Positions 33,394-42,530 of a DNA stretch of 45,701 nucleotides are shown here, piece after piece (the stretch's first letter is position 1; the number at the start of each line of letters is the position of its first letter). The notes below the pieces were generated by a model. It did no database searches. It was not told where the DNA came from and saw only the letters and a list, made by a program, of their open reading frames with translations. The DNA comes from an uncultured Blautia sp. (GTDB lineage Bacteria; Bacillota; Clostridia; Lachnospirales; Lachnospiraceae): contig CAMBAL010000013.1 in the NCBI GenBank assembly GCA_945864225.1, positions 1-45,701 of the forward strand, in the 5' to 3' direction. The position numbers and the translations under genes are program-made.

Positions 33394-34326
33394 TTATTTA
33401 ATGATTGTTCCGGTTTTGCCTCTGTAGGCATCTTTGGCATGGGCAATGTCTGTAATAATGGTTCTGCGTCCTTCTCCTTTTTCGACAAAGGAAACACCTG
33501 CTTCAAACTTCGGAAGCATGGAACCCGGGGCAAACTGATTGTCCGCAATGTGTTTCTTCGCTTCTTCGGTATCCATCTCATCCAGAAATTCTTCATTATT
33601 CTGTCCAAGATTCAGGCTGACCTTTTCTACACTGGTGAGGATCATCAGGGTATCCGCATTCAGCTGTTCTGCCAGAAGCCCACTGGTAAGGTCTTTCTCA
33701 ATGATCGCACTGGCACCATGAAGGCGTACGCCCTGTTCCATGACAGGAATTCCGCCGCCGCCTGCTGCAATGACAATCTGTCCGGCGTCAACCAGTGTAC
33801 GGATGGTTTCGAGTTCGATGATTTTCTGCGGCTTGGGTGCAGCTACGATTCTGCGGTAGCCATTGTCAGAGATTTTCGTGACAAAATTACCTTTTTCTTC
33901 TTCTGCCTCTGCTTCTTCTTCGTTCAGTACACGGCCGATAATCTTTTCCGGTTCTGCAAATGCATCATCGTAAGGATCGATTACTACCTGAGTCAGTACG
34001 GTTGCGACTGGTTTATAGATTCCGCGGGAAATCAGTTCTGTGCGGATCGCGTTCTGAAGATCGTATCCAATATAGCCCTGGCTCATTGCAGAGCAAACGG
34101 ACATGGGAGCAAATGTATAATCAGGATGGGCCTTGCCGAATTCGTTCATGGCAGTGTGAATCATGCCGACCTGAGGACCATTGCTGTGTGAAATAACAAC
34201 GGATGTGCCTTCTTCAACCAGGTCTGCGATGGCCTTGGCGGCAACTTTGGTGGCAACCTGCTGTTCCGGAAGGGTAGTACCCAAAGCTCTGTGGCCCAAT
34301 GCAACTACTACGATTTTTTCGCTCAT
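33394..34326 (-). CDS. arcC: Carbamate kinase
   Basis: Transfers phosphate from carbamoyl phosphate to ADP, usually the last ATP-yielding step of arginine, agmatine or purine degradation. The protein has 310 residues. The start has VVVALGHRALG, and the conserved blocks SHSNGPQVG, SQGYIGYDLQNA, IVIAAGGGGIPV, EKDLTSGLLAEQL and GSMLPKFEAGVSF follow. The N-terminal loop has GH where many homologues have GGNAL-type sequence. It is monocistronic here; no arcA or arcB lies nearby. The acidic insert EEEAEAEEEKG (about 134-145) sits in the expected variable loop. Confidence 0.94.
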   Translation of the reverse strand: MSEKIVVVALGHRALGTTLPEQQVATKVAAKAIADLVEEGTSVVISHSNGPQVGMIHTAMNEFGKAHPDYTFAPMSVCSAMSQGYIGYDLQNAIRTELISRGIYKPVATVLTQVVIDPYDDAFAEPEKIIGRVLNEEEAEAEEEKGNFVTKISDNGYRRIVAAPKPQKIIELETIRTLVDAGQIVIAAGGGGIPVMEQGVRLHGASAIIEKDLTSGLLAEQLNADTLMILTSVEKVSLNLGQNNEEFLDEMDTEEAKKHIADNQFAPGSMLPKFEAGVSFVEKGEGRRTIITDIAHAKDAYRGKTGTIIK

Positions 34327-34361
34327 AGGGAATACCTCATTTCTGTCTGATTTATCTTTTT

Positions 34362-34390
34362 ATTATAAAAGACCTGGGCGGGAAATGCAA
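34362..34390 (-). promoter_or_regulatory. arcC promoter
   Basis: Minus strand TTGCAT (34390-34385) and TATAAT (34367-34362) are 17 bp apart. Confidence 0.85.
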
Positions 34391-35049
34391 TAAAAGAATG
34401 AGGAAAAAGGAAAAGTCGCCTGTTAAACAGACGACTCGTTTCCTTTACTTTTTTGAGGGGGGAGATAGAGAGTGGTTTTCATCTATCCGAGATTTATTAT
34501 ATCCAAGAAATGTGTGCAAAGTGTGTATTGTTTCTAAAAGAAATCGAAAATTTCTAAATCGTTTATTAACTGAGGATGTTCAGATTCGTATGAAACGTAA
34601 ATGCTTGCTGTTCAGATTCGTCTTAAATGTAAATGCCTGCTGTCCAGGAATTTCCGGAAATATAAAAGAAATATAAAAAGGATAAAGAATTCAGGAATTG
34701 CTTGTGCGTGAAGTGAAAACATGGTATGTTTTAAATGTCACACTCCCATATCTTTCGGAGTGTATCAATTCTTATTCGCCGGATCGGCGAAATTACCCAT
34801 TCTTTTTTAATATCGGTGAAGGGAGGAATGCCTATGAGTGTATTCTGGTACATCAGTTTGTTTTGATGATGGAACAGGGTTGTTGACAAGTAGTATGCAT
34901 AATTTCTGTGCATCATAAAGCGTGTTACTGAGAACGGAGAGAACAGTAACATTCAGGGACTGCACAGAAGAACAGGAGCAGAGAAGTTTGGAAGTGAACT
35001 TCCAAATCTACCATTATTGACGCAGCAAGTGCGTCAGGAAAGAGGAAAT
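34391..35049. other. Gene-poor spacer with hairpins and a tandem repeat
   Basis: About 660 bp with no convincing gene. It contains: a terminator-like hairpin (stem AAAGGAAA...TTTCCTTT with inner AGTCG/CGACT, about 34406-34446) with T's on both sides; a two-copy 32-bp tandem repeat (34578-34641, four differences); stems CACTCC/GGAGTG (about 34741-34761) and TTCGCCG/CGGCGAA (34775-34791); a possible promoter TTGTGC/TATGTT (34702-34730); GTTACTG/CAGTAAC (34924-34950); TTTGGAAG/CTTCCAAA (34987-35006); and TGACGCA/TGCGTCA (35018-35036) right before the surface-protein ribosome binding site. A 10-codon ORF (34834-34866, MSVFWYISLF) has a strong GGGAGG site. Confidence 0.6.
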
Positions 35050-37236
35050 ATGAAGAATAAAAGATTATGCAGATTGGGGAATCTGGGCATGGCAGTACTT
35101 CTGATATCCGGAATGGTATCCGGCATTTTTGCCGGGGAAGTTTATGGGGATGCTATGGAGCAGGAAAGCAATATTCCTGAGATGAAAACAACGGCAGTTT
35201 GGACGGATGAGGAAAACTTCCGGGCTGAACTTGCTGTGGAAATTACCGGATTGAAAGAGTGGATGGATGCGTACAATAAGAGAGAAGATGCGAAATCAGA
35301 AGAAGAGGAAGAAAAACAATCGGAAAAAAGTGAGGTTTCGGAGAAACCAGAAGACCAGACAGAAAAAAACGGAACTCCGGAGATTTCAGAAGACCAGCTG
35401 GAAAACAACGGGCCTACGGAGAAACCAGAAGAACAGCCGGAAAAAAGCGGGATTCCGGGGATTTCAGAAGAACAGTCAGGAGAATCTGAAAAGGAATTTT
35501 TGGAAGAAACAGCAAAAGAGTCTTCGGAAGCTTCAGCAGAAAAACCTGTAAAAGAATCATCCCAAAAGTATCCGGAAGAAACATCAAAAGACTTTTCCGA
35601 AGAATCCCCGGAAGAATTTTCCGAAACAAGATCAGAAGAAACCGCGAAAGAAGCAGAAGCCGATGTTATTGCGGAGATTTCCCCATATCGTCCGACCTGC
35701 AGAAGAATGACAATCGCTGGAGTAACAGAAGATTCTTCAGAAAAAATGTATGCAGCAGGAAAAGTGTATGCTGCAGGAATGGTAGATGCAGCGGAAACGG
35801 TATATGTCGCAGAAATGGTAAAAGCAGTAAAATCTGTGACAGATGTCCGTTCAGTTTCGGAGAAATTTTTCGGCAGTAATCAAGAAGAATCTACAGAGCT
35901 GATACTGGATGCCTGGATTTCTCAGTATTTTTATGTGCCTGAAGAGGAACTTCCGGAAAATTGCAGTTCCCGGATTCTGATGCTTCCGGGTGAAGAGGAA
36001 GAGCCTGTTGCAGTGACAGAAGTGGTCTGGATATTCCCGGAAGAAGAAATCGTGGACAAAAGCAGTGTGTCGATCCCTTTGATTTTGAAAGAAGAATACC
36101 GTTATTGTGAAAAGGTACGACAGCTGGAAGTTCTTGTAAAAACAGAAGAAAACGGGAGTATAGAGAATCCGACAGAAGAAACGGAGAAGAGTACGGGAGG
36201 ATTGACGTTGTCTGTATCGGGAGAAAGTCAGCCTGAAATTTTGCTGACAGAGATAAATCCGGTCTTTCTGGAAACACCGGTTACCATGGCTGATTACACG
36301 ATATCTGTAAAAACAGATAAAGAAAATCCCAAAGCGGGTGAGACACTTTCTTACATGGTAACGGTTACAAATACCGGGAGTCAGCCCCTTCCGCTGATCA
36401 CGCTGGAGAGCAGTCTCAGTCCCTCAGAACTTCCATGCAGCTGGAGTTCGGAGGAAGGTCAGGAAACTGACGTAACCGGCAGAACTGTCATATTGACTGA
36501 TTTGAAGCCGGGAGAAATACGCCAGGCTGCATGCCGGGTGAAATTGCCTGAGGACCAGAGTGAGCCGGTGGTAAACAGAATCACAGCTTCCGCGCAGAAA
36601 GCTTCGGATTCGGAAACGCTCCTTGTTCGTGATGTCACCCTGAAAACAGCAGTTACCCCTCTTAAGGTGGATTTTGCAGTAAGCAAATCTGCAGACCGTA
36701 CTGTGGCAGGACCGGGGGATACGATTACCTATCAGATCTGTATCAGAAATACAGGAGAGCGAACTCTTCATTCTGTCCTTAGTACCGAGCGGTTTCAGAT
36801 GGAAAATATTCAGGCACAGTTTGTAAAAAAAGACGGAGTTCTGCTGAGCAGTGATAAAACGCAGGCCTTGATCACGGAGATTCCTCCGGGAGAAGTGTTT
36901 TCTCTGGATGCGGTAGTGACGCTGCCGGAAGATCTGAAAAGCGGAGAACTGCTGAATCAGGTACTTGTAAAAACAAGGGAGACCGGTGACAAAGTGGTAC
37001 AGACAACAGCGGCGGTACAGATTCTGGAAATGACTCCGACCCCGTCGCCGGAAAATGCTTCTGCGGATGAACAGGGAGGAACGGAAAACACCTCCGAAAA
37101 CAGTGGATATCAGGCCTTGGATGCACCAAAAACTTCTGATGATTCCAATCCGGCTTTCTGGCTGATCATGCTTGGCACCGCATTTTTTGCATCAGCAGGC
37201 ATATGGGGATATCATCAATTTCGCAAAAAACAGTAA
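35050..37236 (+). CDS. Repeat-rich cell-wall-anchored surface protein with DUF11-like domains
   Basis: A 728-residue secreted protein; ATG 35050 follows AGGAAAGAGG. Parts in order: signal peptide (about 1-35); a Glu/Ser/Pro-rich disordered region (about 75-215) with repeats of EKPE[DE]Q and ISE[DE]Q type; six hexapeptide repeats (232-267); a beta-rich part; two DUF11-like domains (about 413-500 and 539-640) with VTNTGSQPL and IRNTGERTL; a Pro/Ser linker; then APKTSD (692-697), a hydrophobic helix and a basic tail. The C-terminus matches a sortase signal, but with APKTS in place of LPxTG. Likely an adhesin or structural wall protein; no enzymatic domain is visible. It stands alone between the spacer and murE. 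Confidence 0.82.
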   Translation: MKNKRLCRLGNLGMAVLLISGMVSGIFAGEVYGDAMEQESNIPEMKTTAVWTDEENFRAELAVEITGLKEWMDAYNKREDAKSEEEEEKQSEKSEVSEKPEDQTEKNGTPEISEDQLENNGPTEKPEEQPEKSGIPGISEEQSGESEKEFLEETAKESSEASAEKPVKESSQKYPEETSKDFSEESPEEFSETRSEETAKEAEADVIAEISPYRPTCRRMTIAGVTEDSSEKMYAAGKVYAAGMVDAAETVYVAEMVKAVKSVTDVRSVSEKFFGSNQEESTELILDAWISQYFYVPEEELPENCSSRILMLPGEEEEPVAVTEVVWIFPEEEIVDKSSVSIPLILKEEYRYCEKVRQLEVLVKTEENGSIENPTEETEKSTGGLTLSVSGESQPEILLTEINPVFLETPVTMADYTISVKTDKENPKAGETLSYMVTVTNTGSQPLPLITLESSLSPSELPCSWSSEEGQETDVTGRTVILTDLKPGEIRQAACRVKLPEDQSEPVVNRITASAQKASDSETLLVRDVTLKTAVTPLKVDFAVSKSADRTVAGPGDTITYQICIRNTGERTLHSVLSTERFQMENIQAQFVKKDGVLLSSDKTQALITEIPPGEVFSLDAVVTLPEDLKSGELLNQVLVKTRETGDKVVQTTAAVQILEMTPTPSPENASADEQGGTENTSENSGYQALDAPKTSDDSNPAFWLIMLGTAFFASAGIWGYHQFRKKQ
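35743..35850 (+). repeat. Six 18-bp tandem repeats in the surface-protein gene
   Basis: Residues 232-267 read KMYAAG, KVYAAG, MVDAAE, TVYVAE, MVKAVK, SVTDVR. The first copies are most alike and later ones decay, as expected for an expanding array. Frame-preserving length variation between strains is likely. Confidence 0.75.
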
Positions 37237-37371
37237 CCTGGAAAAACGCAGACATTGAAAAGGCGGATTAGGTGTGATATTCTATAATGGAATATACTTT
37301 TGGATATTGGAGCTTTTGTTTTCAAAAGTTTGCAAAAAGTAAGTTATAGTCCATATATGGAGGTAAAAAAT

Positions 37372-38829
37372 ATGAAATTATCATCCCTGTTGGAACGTCT
37401 GGAATACACCTGTATTCAGGGAAGTACAGACCGGGAAGTCACAACGGTTGTTTATGATTCCCGTAAAGTTCAGGAAGATTCCCTTTTCATCTGTATCCGT
37501 GGTGCAGTTGCAGACGGACATAAGTTTATCCCGGATGTTGTGGCAAAAGGAGCCAAAACACTGGTCGTGGAAGAGGAAGTGCAGGCACCGGAAGATGTTA
37601 CGGTGATTCTTGTGAAAGATACCCGTTATGCAATGGCGTTTATTTCCGCTGCATATTTCGGTTATCCGGCAGAAAGCCTGAAGACCATCGGTATTACAGG
37701 AACGAAGGGCAAGACTACCACCACCTATATGGTGAAATCCATTCTGGAAAATGCCGGATACAAAGTTGGTCTCATTGGAACAATTGAGGCAATTATCGGT
37801 GAGAAAGTCATTCCGGCTGCCAACACGACTCCGGAATCTTTTGTGATCCAGCAGTATTTCCGTGAAATGGTGGACGCAGGCTGTGACTGTGTGGTGATGG
37901 AGGTTTCTTCTCAGGGCCTGATGCTGCACAGAACACAGGGATTTGTATTTGATTATGGTATTTTTACCAATATCGAGCCGGATCATATCGGACCGAATGA
38001 ACACAGAGATTTTGACCATTACCTTTCCTGCAAATCCATGCTTCTGAAGCAGTGCCGTGTTGGAATCGTAAACCGTGATGACGAACATTTTGACAGAATT
38101 ATTGAAGGACATACCTGTGAACTGGAAACCTATGGATTTTCCCCGGAGGCGGATCTTCGTGCAGAAGATGCGAAGCTGGTAGGCGGCAAGGGATATCTGG
38201 GCATTTCCTATCATCTGAGAGGACTCATGGATTTTCAGGTGGAAATCGATATTCCGGGGAAATTCAGCATTTATAATTCTCTGACAGCGATTGCTATTTG
38301 CCGCCATTTCCGTGTTTCCGAGGAAAACATCATCAAAGCACTGAAAGTGGCGAAGGTAAAAGGCCGTATCGAAATGGTAAAAGTTTCCGATGATTTTACG
38401 CTGATGATCGATTATGCACACAATGCGATGGCTCTGGAGAGTCTTCTGACTACCTTGAGAGAATATCAGCCTCACCGTCTTGTCTGCCTGTTTGGCTGCG
38501 GAGGAAACCGTTCCAGACTGCGCCGGTATGAAATGGGTGAAGTTTCCGGACGTCTGGCAGATCTGACGATCATCACTTCCGACAATCCAAGAAATGAGGA
38601 GCCGCAGGCCATTATCGATGATATTAAAGTCGGCATGGCAAAAACAGACGGAAAATATGTGGAGATTCCGGACAGAAAAGAAGCGATTTCCTATGCGATT
38701 CATCATGGAGAACCGGGCGATATTATCATTCTGGCAGGAAAAGGCCACGAAGACTACCAGGAAATCAAAGGAAAAAAATATCCGATGGATGAACGTGTGC
38801 TCATTGCTGATATTCTGGCAGGCAGATAG
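37372..38829 (+). CDS. murE: UDP-MurNAc-tripeptide synthetase (meso-DAP-adding)
   Basis: Adds meso-diaminopimelate to UDP-MurNAc-L-Ala-D-Glu in the cytoplasm. The protein has 485 residues. The ATP-binding loop GTKGKTTT starts at 110, and the substrate-selecting motif DNPR at 404-407 is the meso-DAP version, agreeing with dapF in this window. ATG 37372 follows GGAGGT; the frame is open from 37300, but without a usable start. A TATAAT at 37283-37288 lacks a good -35 at proper spacing. It probably begins the priA-def-fmt run. Confidence 0.95.
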   Translation: MKLSSLLERLEYTCIQGSTDREVTTVVYDSRKVQEDSLFICIRGAVADGHKFIPDVVAKGAKTLVVEEEVQAPEDVTVILVKDTRYAMAFISAAYFGYPAESLKTIGITGTKGKTTTTYMVKSILENAGYKVGLIGTIEAIIGEKVIPAANTTPESFVIQQYFREMVDAGCDCVVMEVSSQGLMLHRTQGFVFDYGIFTNIEPDHIGPNEHRDFDHYLSCKSMLLKQCRVGIVNRDDEHFDRIIEGHTCELETYGFSPEADLRAEDAKLVGGKGYLGISYHLRGLMDFQVEIDIPGKFSIYNSLTAIAICRHFRVSEENIIKALKVAKVKGRIEMVKVSDDFTLMIDYAHNAMALESLLTTLREYQPHRLVCLFGCGGNRSRLRRYEMGEVSGRLADLTIITSDNPRNEEPQAIIDDIKVGMAKTDGKYVEIPDRKEAISYAIHHGEPGDIIILAGKGHEDYQEIKGKKYPMDERVLIADILAGR

Positions 38830-38844
38830 GAACAGAGAAAATAC

Positions 38845-41064
38845 ATGATATATGCGGATGTAATTGTAGACATTTCCCACGAAAAAGTGGACCGGAGCTT
38901 TCAGTACAAAGTTCCGGAGAATATGGAAAAAGAGATTCGTGTGGGAATGGTGGTACGGATTCCTTTTGGAAATGGCGACCATGAACGGAAAGGTTACGTG
39001 ATCGGCCTTTCTGATGAGGCCAAATTTGACCTTCGGCGTATGAAAGAAATCCGGGGAGTCTCAAGCGGCGAAGAAACTACCGAATCAAAGCTGATCGCAC
39101 TTGCAGCCTGGATGAGGGAATACTATGGTTCTACCATGATTCAGGCACTCAAAACCGTCCTTCCCGTGCAGGAAAAAATCAAAGCAAAAGAAAAAAGAAC
39201 CATTTGTCTTGCCGTTTCCCGTCAGGAAGCAGAACAACTTGCCGAACAGCTGGAAAAGGGAAGATGCAAGGCACGGGCGAGACTTCTTCGTGCGCTTCTG
39301 GAACAGGGAAACCTGGATTATACGGCTGCTTCCCGTGAACTGGGCACAAATGCAGGAGTATTGGCTCCCCTTACCGAAGAGGGAATCATACGGGTGGAGA
39401 ACAGTGAAATCTACCGTATGCCTGCAGATGTTCAGTCTCTGTCCGCAGAAAAAGAACAGGAATTAAGTCCCGCTCAGCAGGAGGCAGCAGAACAGATCGG
39501 GAAAGAATGGGAAGATCCATCTCCCAGACCGGTATTGCTCTACGGCGTGACCGGAAGCGGCAAAACACAAGTTTACATGAAACTGATCGAGCAGGTGCTT
39601 GAGGAAGGGAAAGAAGCCATTGTGCTGATTCCGGAGATTGCGCTTACCTATCAGACAGTCCGGAGATTTTACGGGAGATTCGGAGACAAAGTTTCGGTGC
39701 TGAATTCCCGTTTGTCTCAGGGAGAACGATACGATCAGTTTAAAAGGGCGAAACGCGGGGAAATTCAGGTCATGGTAGGCCCCAGATCTGCCCTGTTCAC
39801 ACCGTTTTCACATTTAGGTCTTATCATTATCGATGAAGAACATGAACAGACCTACAAGAGTGAAAACAGTCCGAGATATCATGCAAGAGAAACCGCAGTA
39901 AAGCGTGCCTCCATGGAAGGGGCAAGAGTAGTTCTCGGATCTGCCACTCCTTCTCTGGAGTCATACAGCAGGGCAATGTCCGGAGAGTACGCATTGGTGA
40001 AACTGGAAGCCCGGTACGGGGAACGTCCCCTTCCAGATGTATCGGTGGTGGATCTTCGCGAAGAACTGAAAGCCGGGAACCGGTCCGTTCTCAGCCGAAA
40101 GCTGAAAGATGCCATTTCGGAGAGACTGAAGCGGGGCGAACAGGCTATGCTGTTTTTGAACCGCAGGGGCTATGCGGGATTTGTATCCTGCCGTTCCTGC
40201 GGCCATGTAATGAAATGTCCGCACTGTGATGTATCTCTTTCCGAGCATAATAATGGGAAGCTTGTCTGCCATTACTGCGGGTATGAACAGCCGCGGGTGG
40301 AACAGTGCCCGGAGTGCGGATCGCCTTATATCGGAGGATTTAAGGCCGGAACACAGCAGATCGAGCAGGTGCTTGCCAGAACTTTTCCGGAGGCCAGAAT
40401 CCTGCGGATGGATTATGATACGACCCGAAATAAGGGAAGCTACGAAAGAATTCTTTCTGCATTTGCAGAGCATGAGGCAGATATTCTGGTGGGCACCCAG
40501 ATGATCGTCAAAGGACATGATTTTCCTCTGGTTACTCTGGTAGGAGTGATCGCGGCGGATCTTTCTCTGAATGCGTCGGATTACCGCTGTGCGGAACGGA
40601 CATTTCAGCTTCTGACACAGGCAGTGGGACGATCCGGGCGCGGAATACGCAAAGGAGAAGCAGTCATTCAGACTTATCATCCGGAACATTACAGCATCCG
40701 TGCATCTGCTGTCCAGGATTACGAAGCGTTTTATGAGGAAGAAATGGGATATCGTACCCTGATGGATTATCCGCCGTCTGCGCACATGCTTTCTGTTCTG
40801 GCTTTTGGGGAGGATGAAGAACTTCTGGAAAAAGGGATGGAATACATTGCGAAATTCATTCGCCGTGTATATTCCGGAGAAGACCTTCATGTAATTGGAC
40901 CGGCATATGCCTCTGTAGGCAAAGTCAATGATGTATACCGTAAGGTCATCTACCTGAAACACACAGAATATAAAATATTAAATCGCATCAAAGATAAAAT
41001 AGAAAAGTACATAGAGATTAATTCCGGTTTCCGGAAACTTTATATACAGTTTGATTTCAGTTAA
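38845..41064 (+). CDS. priA: Primosomal protein N' (replication restart helicase PriA)
   Basis: Rebuilds replication forks by recognising fork DNA and loading the helicase. The protein has 739 residues. The N-terminal 3'-end-binding domain is present (DRSFQYKVPE, GMVVRIPFG). Walker A GVTGSGKT starts at 234 and DEEH at 330. The zinc-binding cysteine cluster runs CRSCG, CPHC, CHYCG, CPECG. The helicase C-terminal part contains GTQMIVKGHDFP and QAVGRSGRG. It follows murE by 15 bp. Confidence 0.96.
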   Translation: MIYADVIVDISHEKVDRSFQYKVPENMEKEIRVGMVVRIPFGNGDHERKGYVIGLSDEAKFDLRRMKEIRGVSSGEETTESKLIALAAWMREYYGSTMIQALKTVLPVQEKIKAKEKRTICLAVSRQEAEQLAEQLEKGRCKARARLLRALLEQGNLDYTAASRELGTNAGVLAPLTEEGIIRVENSEIYRMPADVQSLSAEKEQELSPAQQEAAEQIGKEWEDPSPRPVLLYGVTGSGKTQVYMKLIEQVLEEGKEAIVLIPEIALTYQTVRRFYGRFGDKVSVLNSRLSQGERYDQFKRAKRGEIQVMVGPRSALFTPFSHLGLIIIDEEHEQTYKSENSPRYHARETAVKRASMEGARVVLGSATPSLESYSRAMSGEYALVKLEARYGERPLPDVSVVDLREELKAGNRSVLSRKLKDAISERLKRGEQAMLFLNRRGYAGFVSCRSCGHVMKCPHCDVSLSEHNNGKLVCHYCGYEQPRVEQCPECGSPYIGGFKAGTQQIEQVLARTFPEARILRMDYDTTRNKGSYERILSAFAEHEADILVGTQMIVKGHDFPLVTLVGVIAADLSLNASDYRCAERTFQLLTQAVGRSGRGIRKGEAVIQTYHPEHYSIRASAVQDYEAFYEEEMGYRTLMDYPPSAHMLSVLAFGEDEELLEKGMEYIAKFIRRVYSGEDLHVIGPAYASVGKVNDVYRKVIYLKHTEYKILNRIKDKIEKYIEINSGFRKLYIQFDFS

Positions 41065-41092
41065 TCAGTCAAGAAGAAAGGAAGAAAAGAAA

Positions 41093-41575
41093 ATGGCACT
41101 TAGAACTATCAGAACAGAAGGAGATCCCGTACTGAGGAAGAAGAGCAGACCAATCACAGAGATGACACAGAAGCTGCGTAATCTGATTGTAGATATGATG
41201 GATACCATGTATGATTCTATGGGTGTGGGCCTTGCCGCACCGCAGGTGGGAATTCTCAAAAGAATTGTTGTGATTGATGTGGGAGAAGGACCGATCGTGC
41301 TGATCAATCCGGAAATTCTGGAAACATCAGGAGAACAGACCGGTGAAGAGGGCTGTCTCAGCGTACCGGGAATGTCCGGACAGGTTACCCGTCCGGATTA
41401 TGTAAAAGTAAAAGCTCTTGATATTAATATGGAAGAAGTGGAATATGAGGGAACAGAACTGCTTGCCCGTGCTTTCTGCCATGAGATCGATCACCTGGAC
41501 GGAAAAATGTATACCGATCTGGTAGAAGGGGAACTGCACAAGGTAAGCTATGAGGATGAAGACGAAGAGGAGTAA
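41093..41575 (+). CDS. def: Peptide deformylase
   Basis: Removes the formyl group from the initiator methionine of new proteins. The protein has 160 residues. The three motifs are GVGLAAPQVG, EGCLSVPG and HEIDHLDG, which carry the metal ligands Cys and two His. ATG 41093 follows AAAGGA; an upstream in-frame start at 41051 would lie within priA. The stop TAA shares its last base with the fmt start codon. Confidence 0.96.
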   Translation: MALRTIRTEGDPVLRKKSRPITEMTQKLRNLIVDMMDTMYDSMGVGLAAPQVGILKRIVVIDVGEGPIVLINPEILETSGEQTGEEGCLSVPGMSGQVTRPDYVKVKALDINMEEVEYEGTELLARAFCHEIDHLDGKMYTDLVEGELHKVSYEDEDEEE

Positions 41576-42525
41576 TGACATTGAAAATTATTTATATGGG
41601 GACCCCTGATTTTGCGGTACTGCCGCTGCGTGCTCTGGCAGAATCGGGATATGAAATCGCTGCTGTTGTAACGCAGCCGGACAAACCGAAGGGCAGAGGC
41701 AAGACCATGCTTCCTACCCCTGTAAAAGAAGAAGCACAGAAGTATGATATTCCGGTTTATCAGCCGGTAAAAGTACGTGATCCGGAGTTTATTCAGGTTC
41801 TGGAGGAAATTCATCCGGATCTGATCGTGGTGGCTGCCTTTGGACAGCTGATACCAAAAACGATTCTGGACCTTCCGGAGTTTGGGTGTATCAATATTCA
41901 TGCATCCCTGCTTCCGAAATACCGTGGTGCAGCTCCAATCCAGCAGGCAGTCATTGACGGGGAAAAAGAATCCGGTGTGACGATTATGCGCATGGGAACC
42001 GGGCTGGATACAGGAGATATGATTTCTAAAGTGATCGTGCCTCTTGCAGACGATGAGACCGGCGGAAGTTTGTTTGATAAATTGGCGCAGGCCGGGGCAG
42101 AATTATTGATAAAGACCCTGCCGTCCATTCTTGATGGTACTGCTGTCTATGAGAAACAGCCGGAAGAAAGCCCGACACCGTATGCGGCAATGATCACGAA
42201 ACAGATGGGTCTTCTGGATTTTTCCGAAAGTGCAGTGAAACTGGAACGTCTGGTACGGGGACTGAACCCGTGGCCCAGCGCTTATACGTATCTGAACGGC
42301 AAGACGCTGAAAGTATGGAAAAGCAAAGCGGTACCCGGAAATACAGAGGAAGCGCCCGGAACCATTCTTGCTGCAGACAGAGAGGGCATTCATGTGGCAT
42401 GTGCTGATGGAATCCTGGTACTGACAGAAGTACAGCTGGAAGGCAAAAAACGTATGGATACCGATGCTTTTCTTCGTGGCTATAAAATCGAAAAAGGCAG
42501 CGTCTTTATGAATCATAAGGAGTGA
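41575..42525 (+). CDS. fmt: Methionyl-tRNA formyltransferase
   Basis: Formylates initiator Met-tRNA using 10-formyl-tetrahydrofolate, the step that def reverses on the peptide. The protein has 316 residues: N-terminus IIYMGTPDFAV, the catalytic region INIHASLLPKYRGAAPIQ, then GVTIMRMGTGLDTGD, with a C-terminal tRNA-binding domain. The one-base overlap TAATG with def indicates tight coupling. Confidence 0.96.
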   Translation: MTLKIIYMGTPDFAVLPLRALAESGYEIAAVVTQPDKPKGRGKTMLPTPVKEEAQKYDIPVYQPVKVRDPEFIQVLEEIHPDLIVVAAFGQLIPKTILDLPEFGCINIHASLLPKYRGAAPIQQAVIDGEKESGVTIMRMGTGLDTGDMISKVIVPLADDETGGSLFDKLAQAGAELLIKTLPSILDGTAVYEKQPEESPTPYAAMITKQMGLLDFSESAVKLERLVRGLNPWPSAYTYLNGKTLKVWKSKAVPGNTEEAPGTILAADREGIHVACADGILVLTEVQLEGKKRMDTDAFLRGYKIEKGSVFMNHKE

Positions 42526-42530
42526 GAAAT

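Noticed and set aside
31086-33608. 840-codon open frame on the minus strand
   Set aside because: It is antisense to the clearly coding second nrdD, has no recognisable domain, and results from codon bias of the real gene.
34883-34888. Perfect TTGACA as a promoter for the surface-protein gene
   Set aside because: No acceptable -10 element lies 15-19 bp downstream, so I did not call a promoter there.
37381-38982. 533-codon minus-strand open frame
   Set aside because: It is a mirror of murE; composition is Cys/His/Ile/Phe-rich without any family motif.
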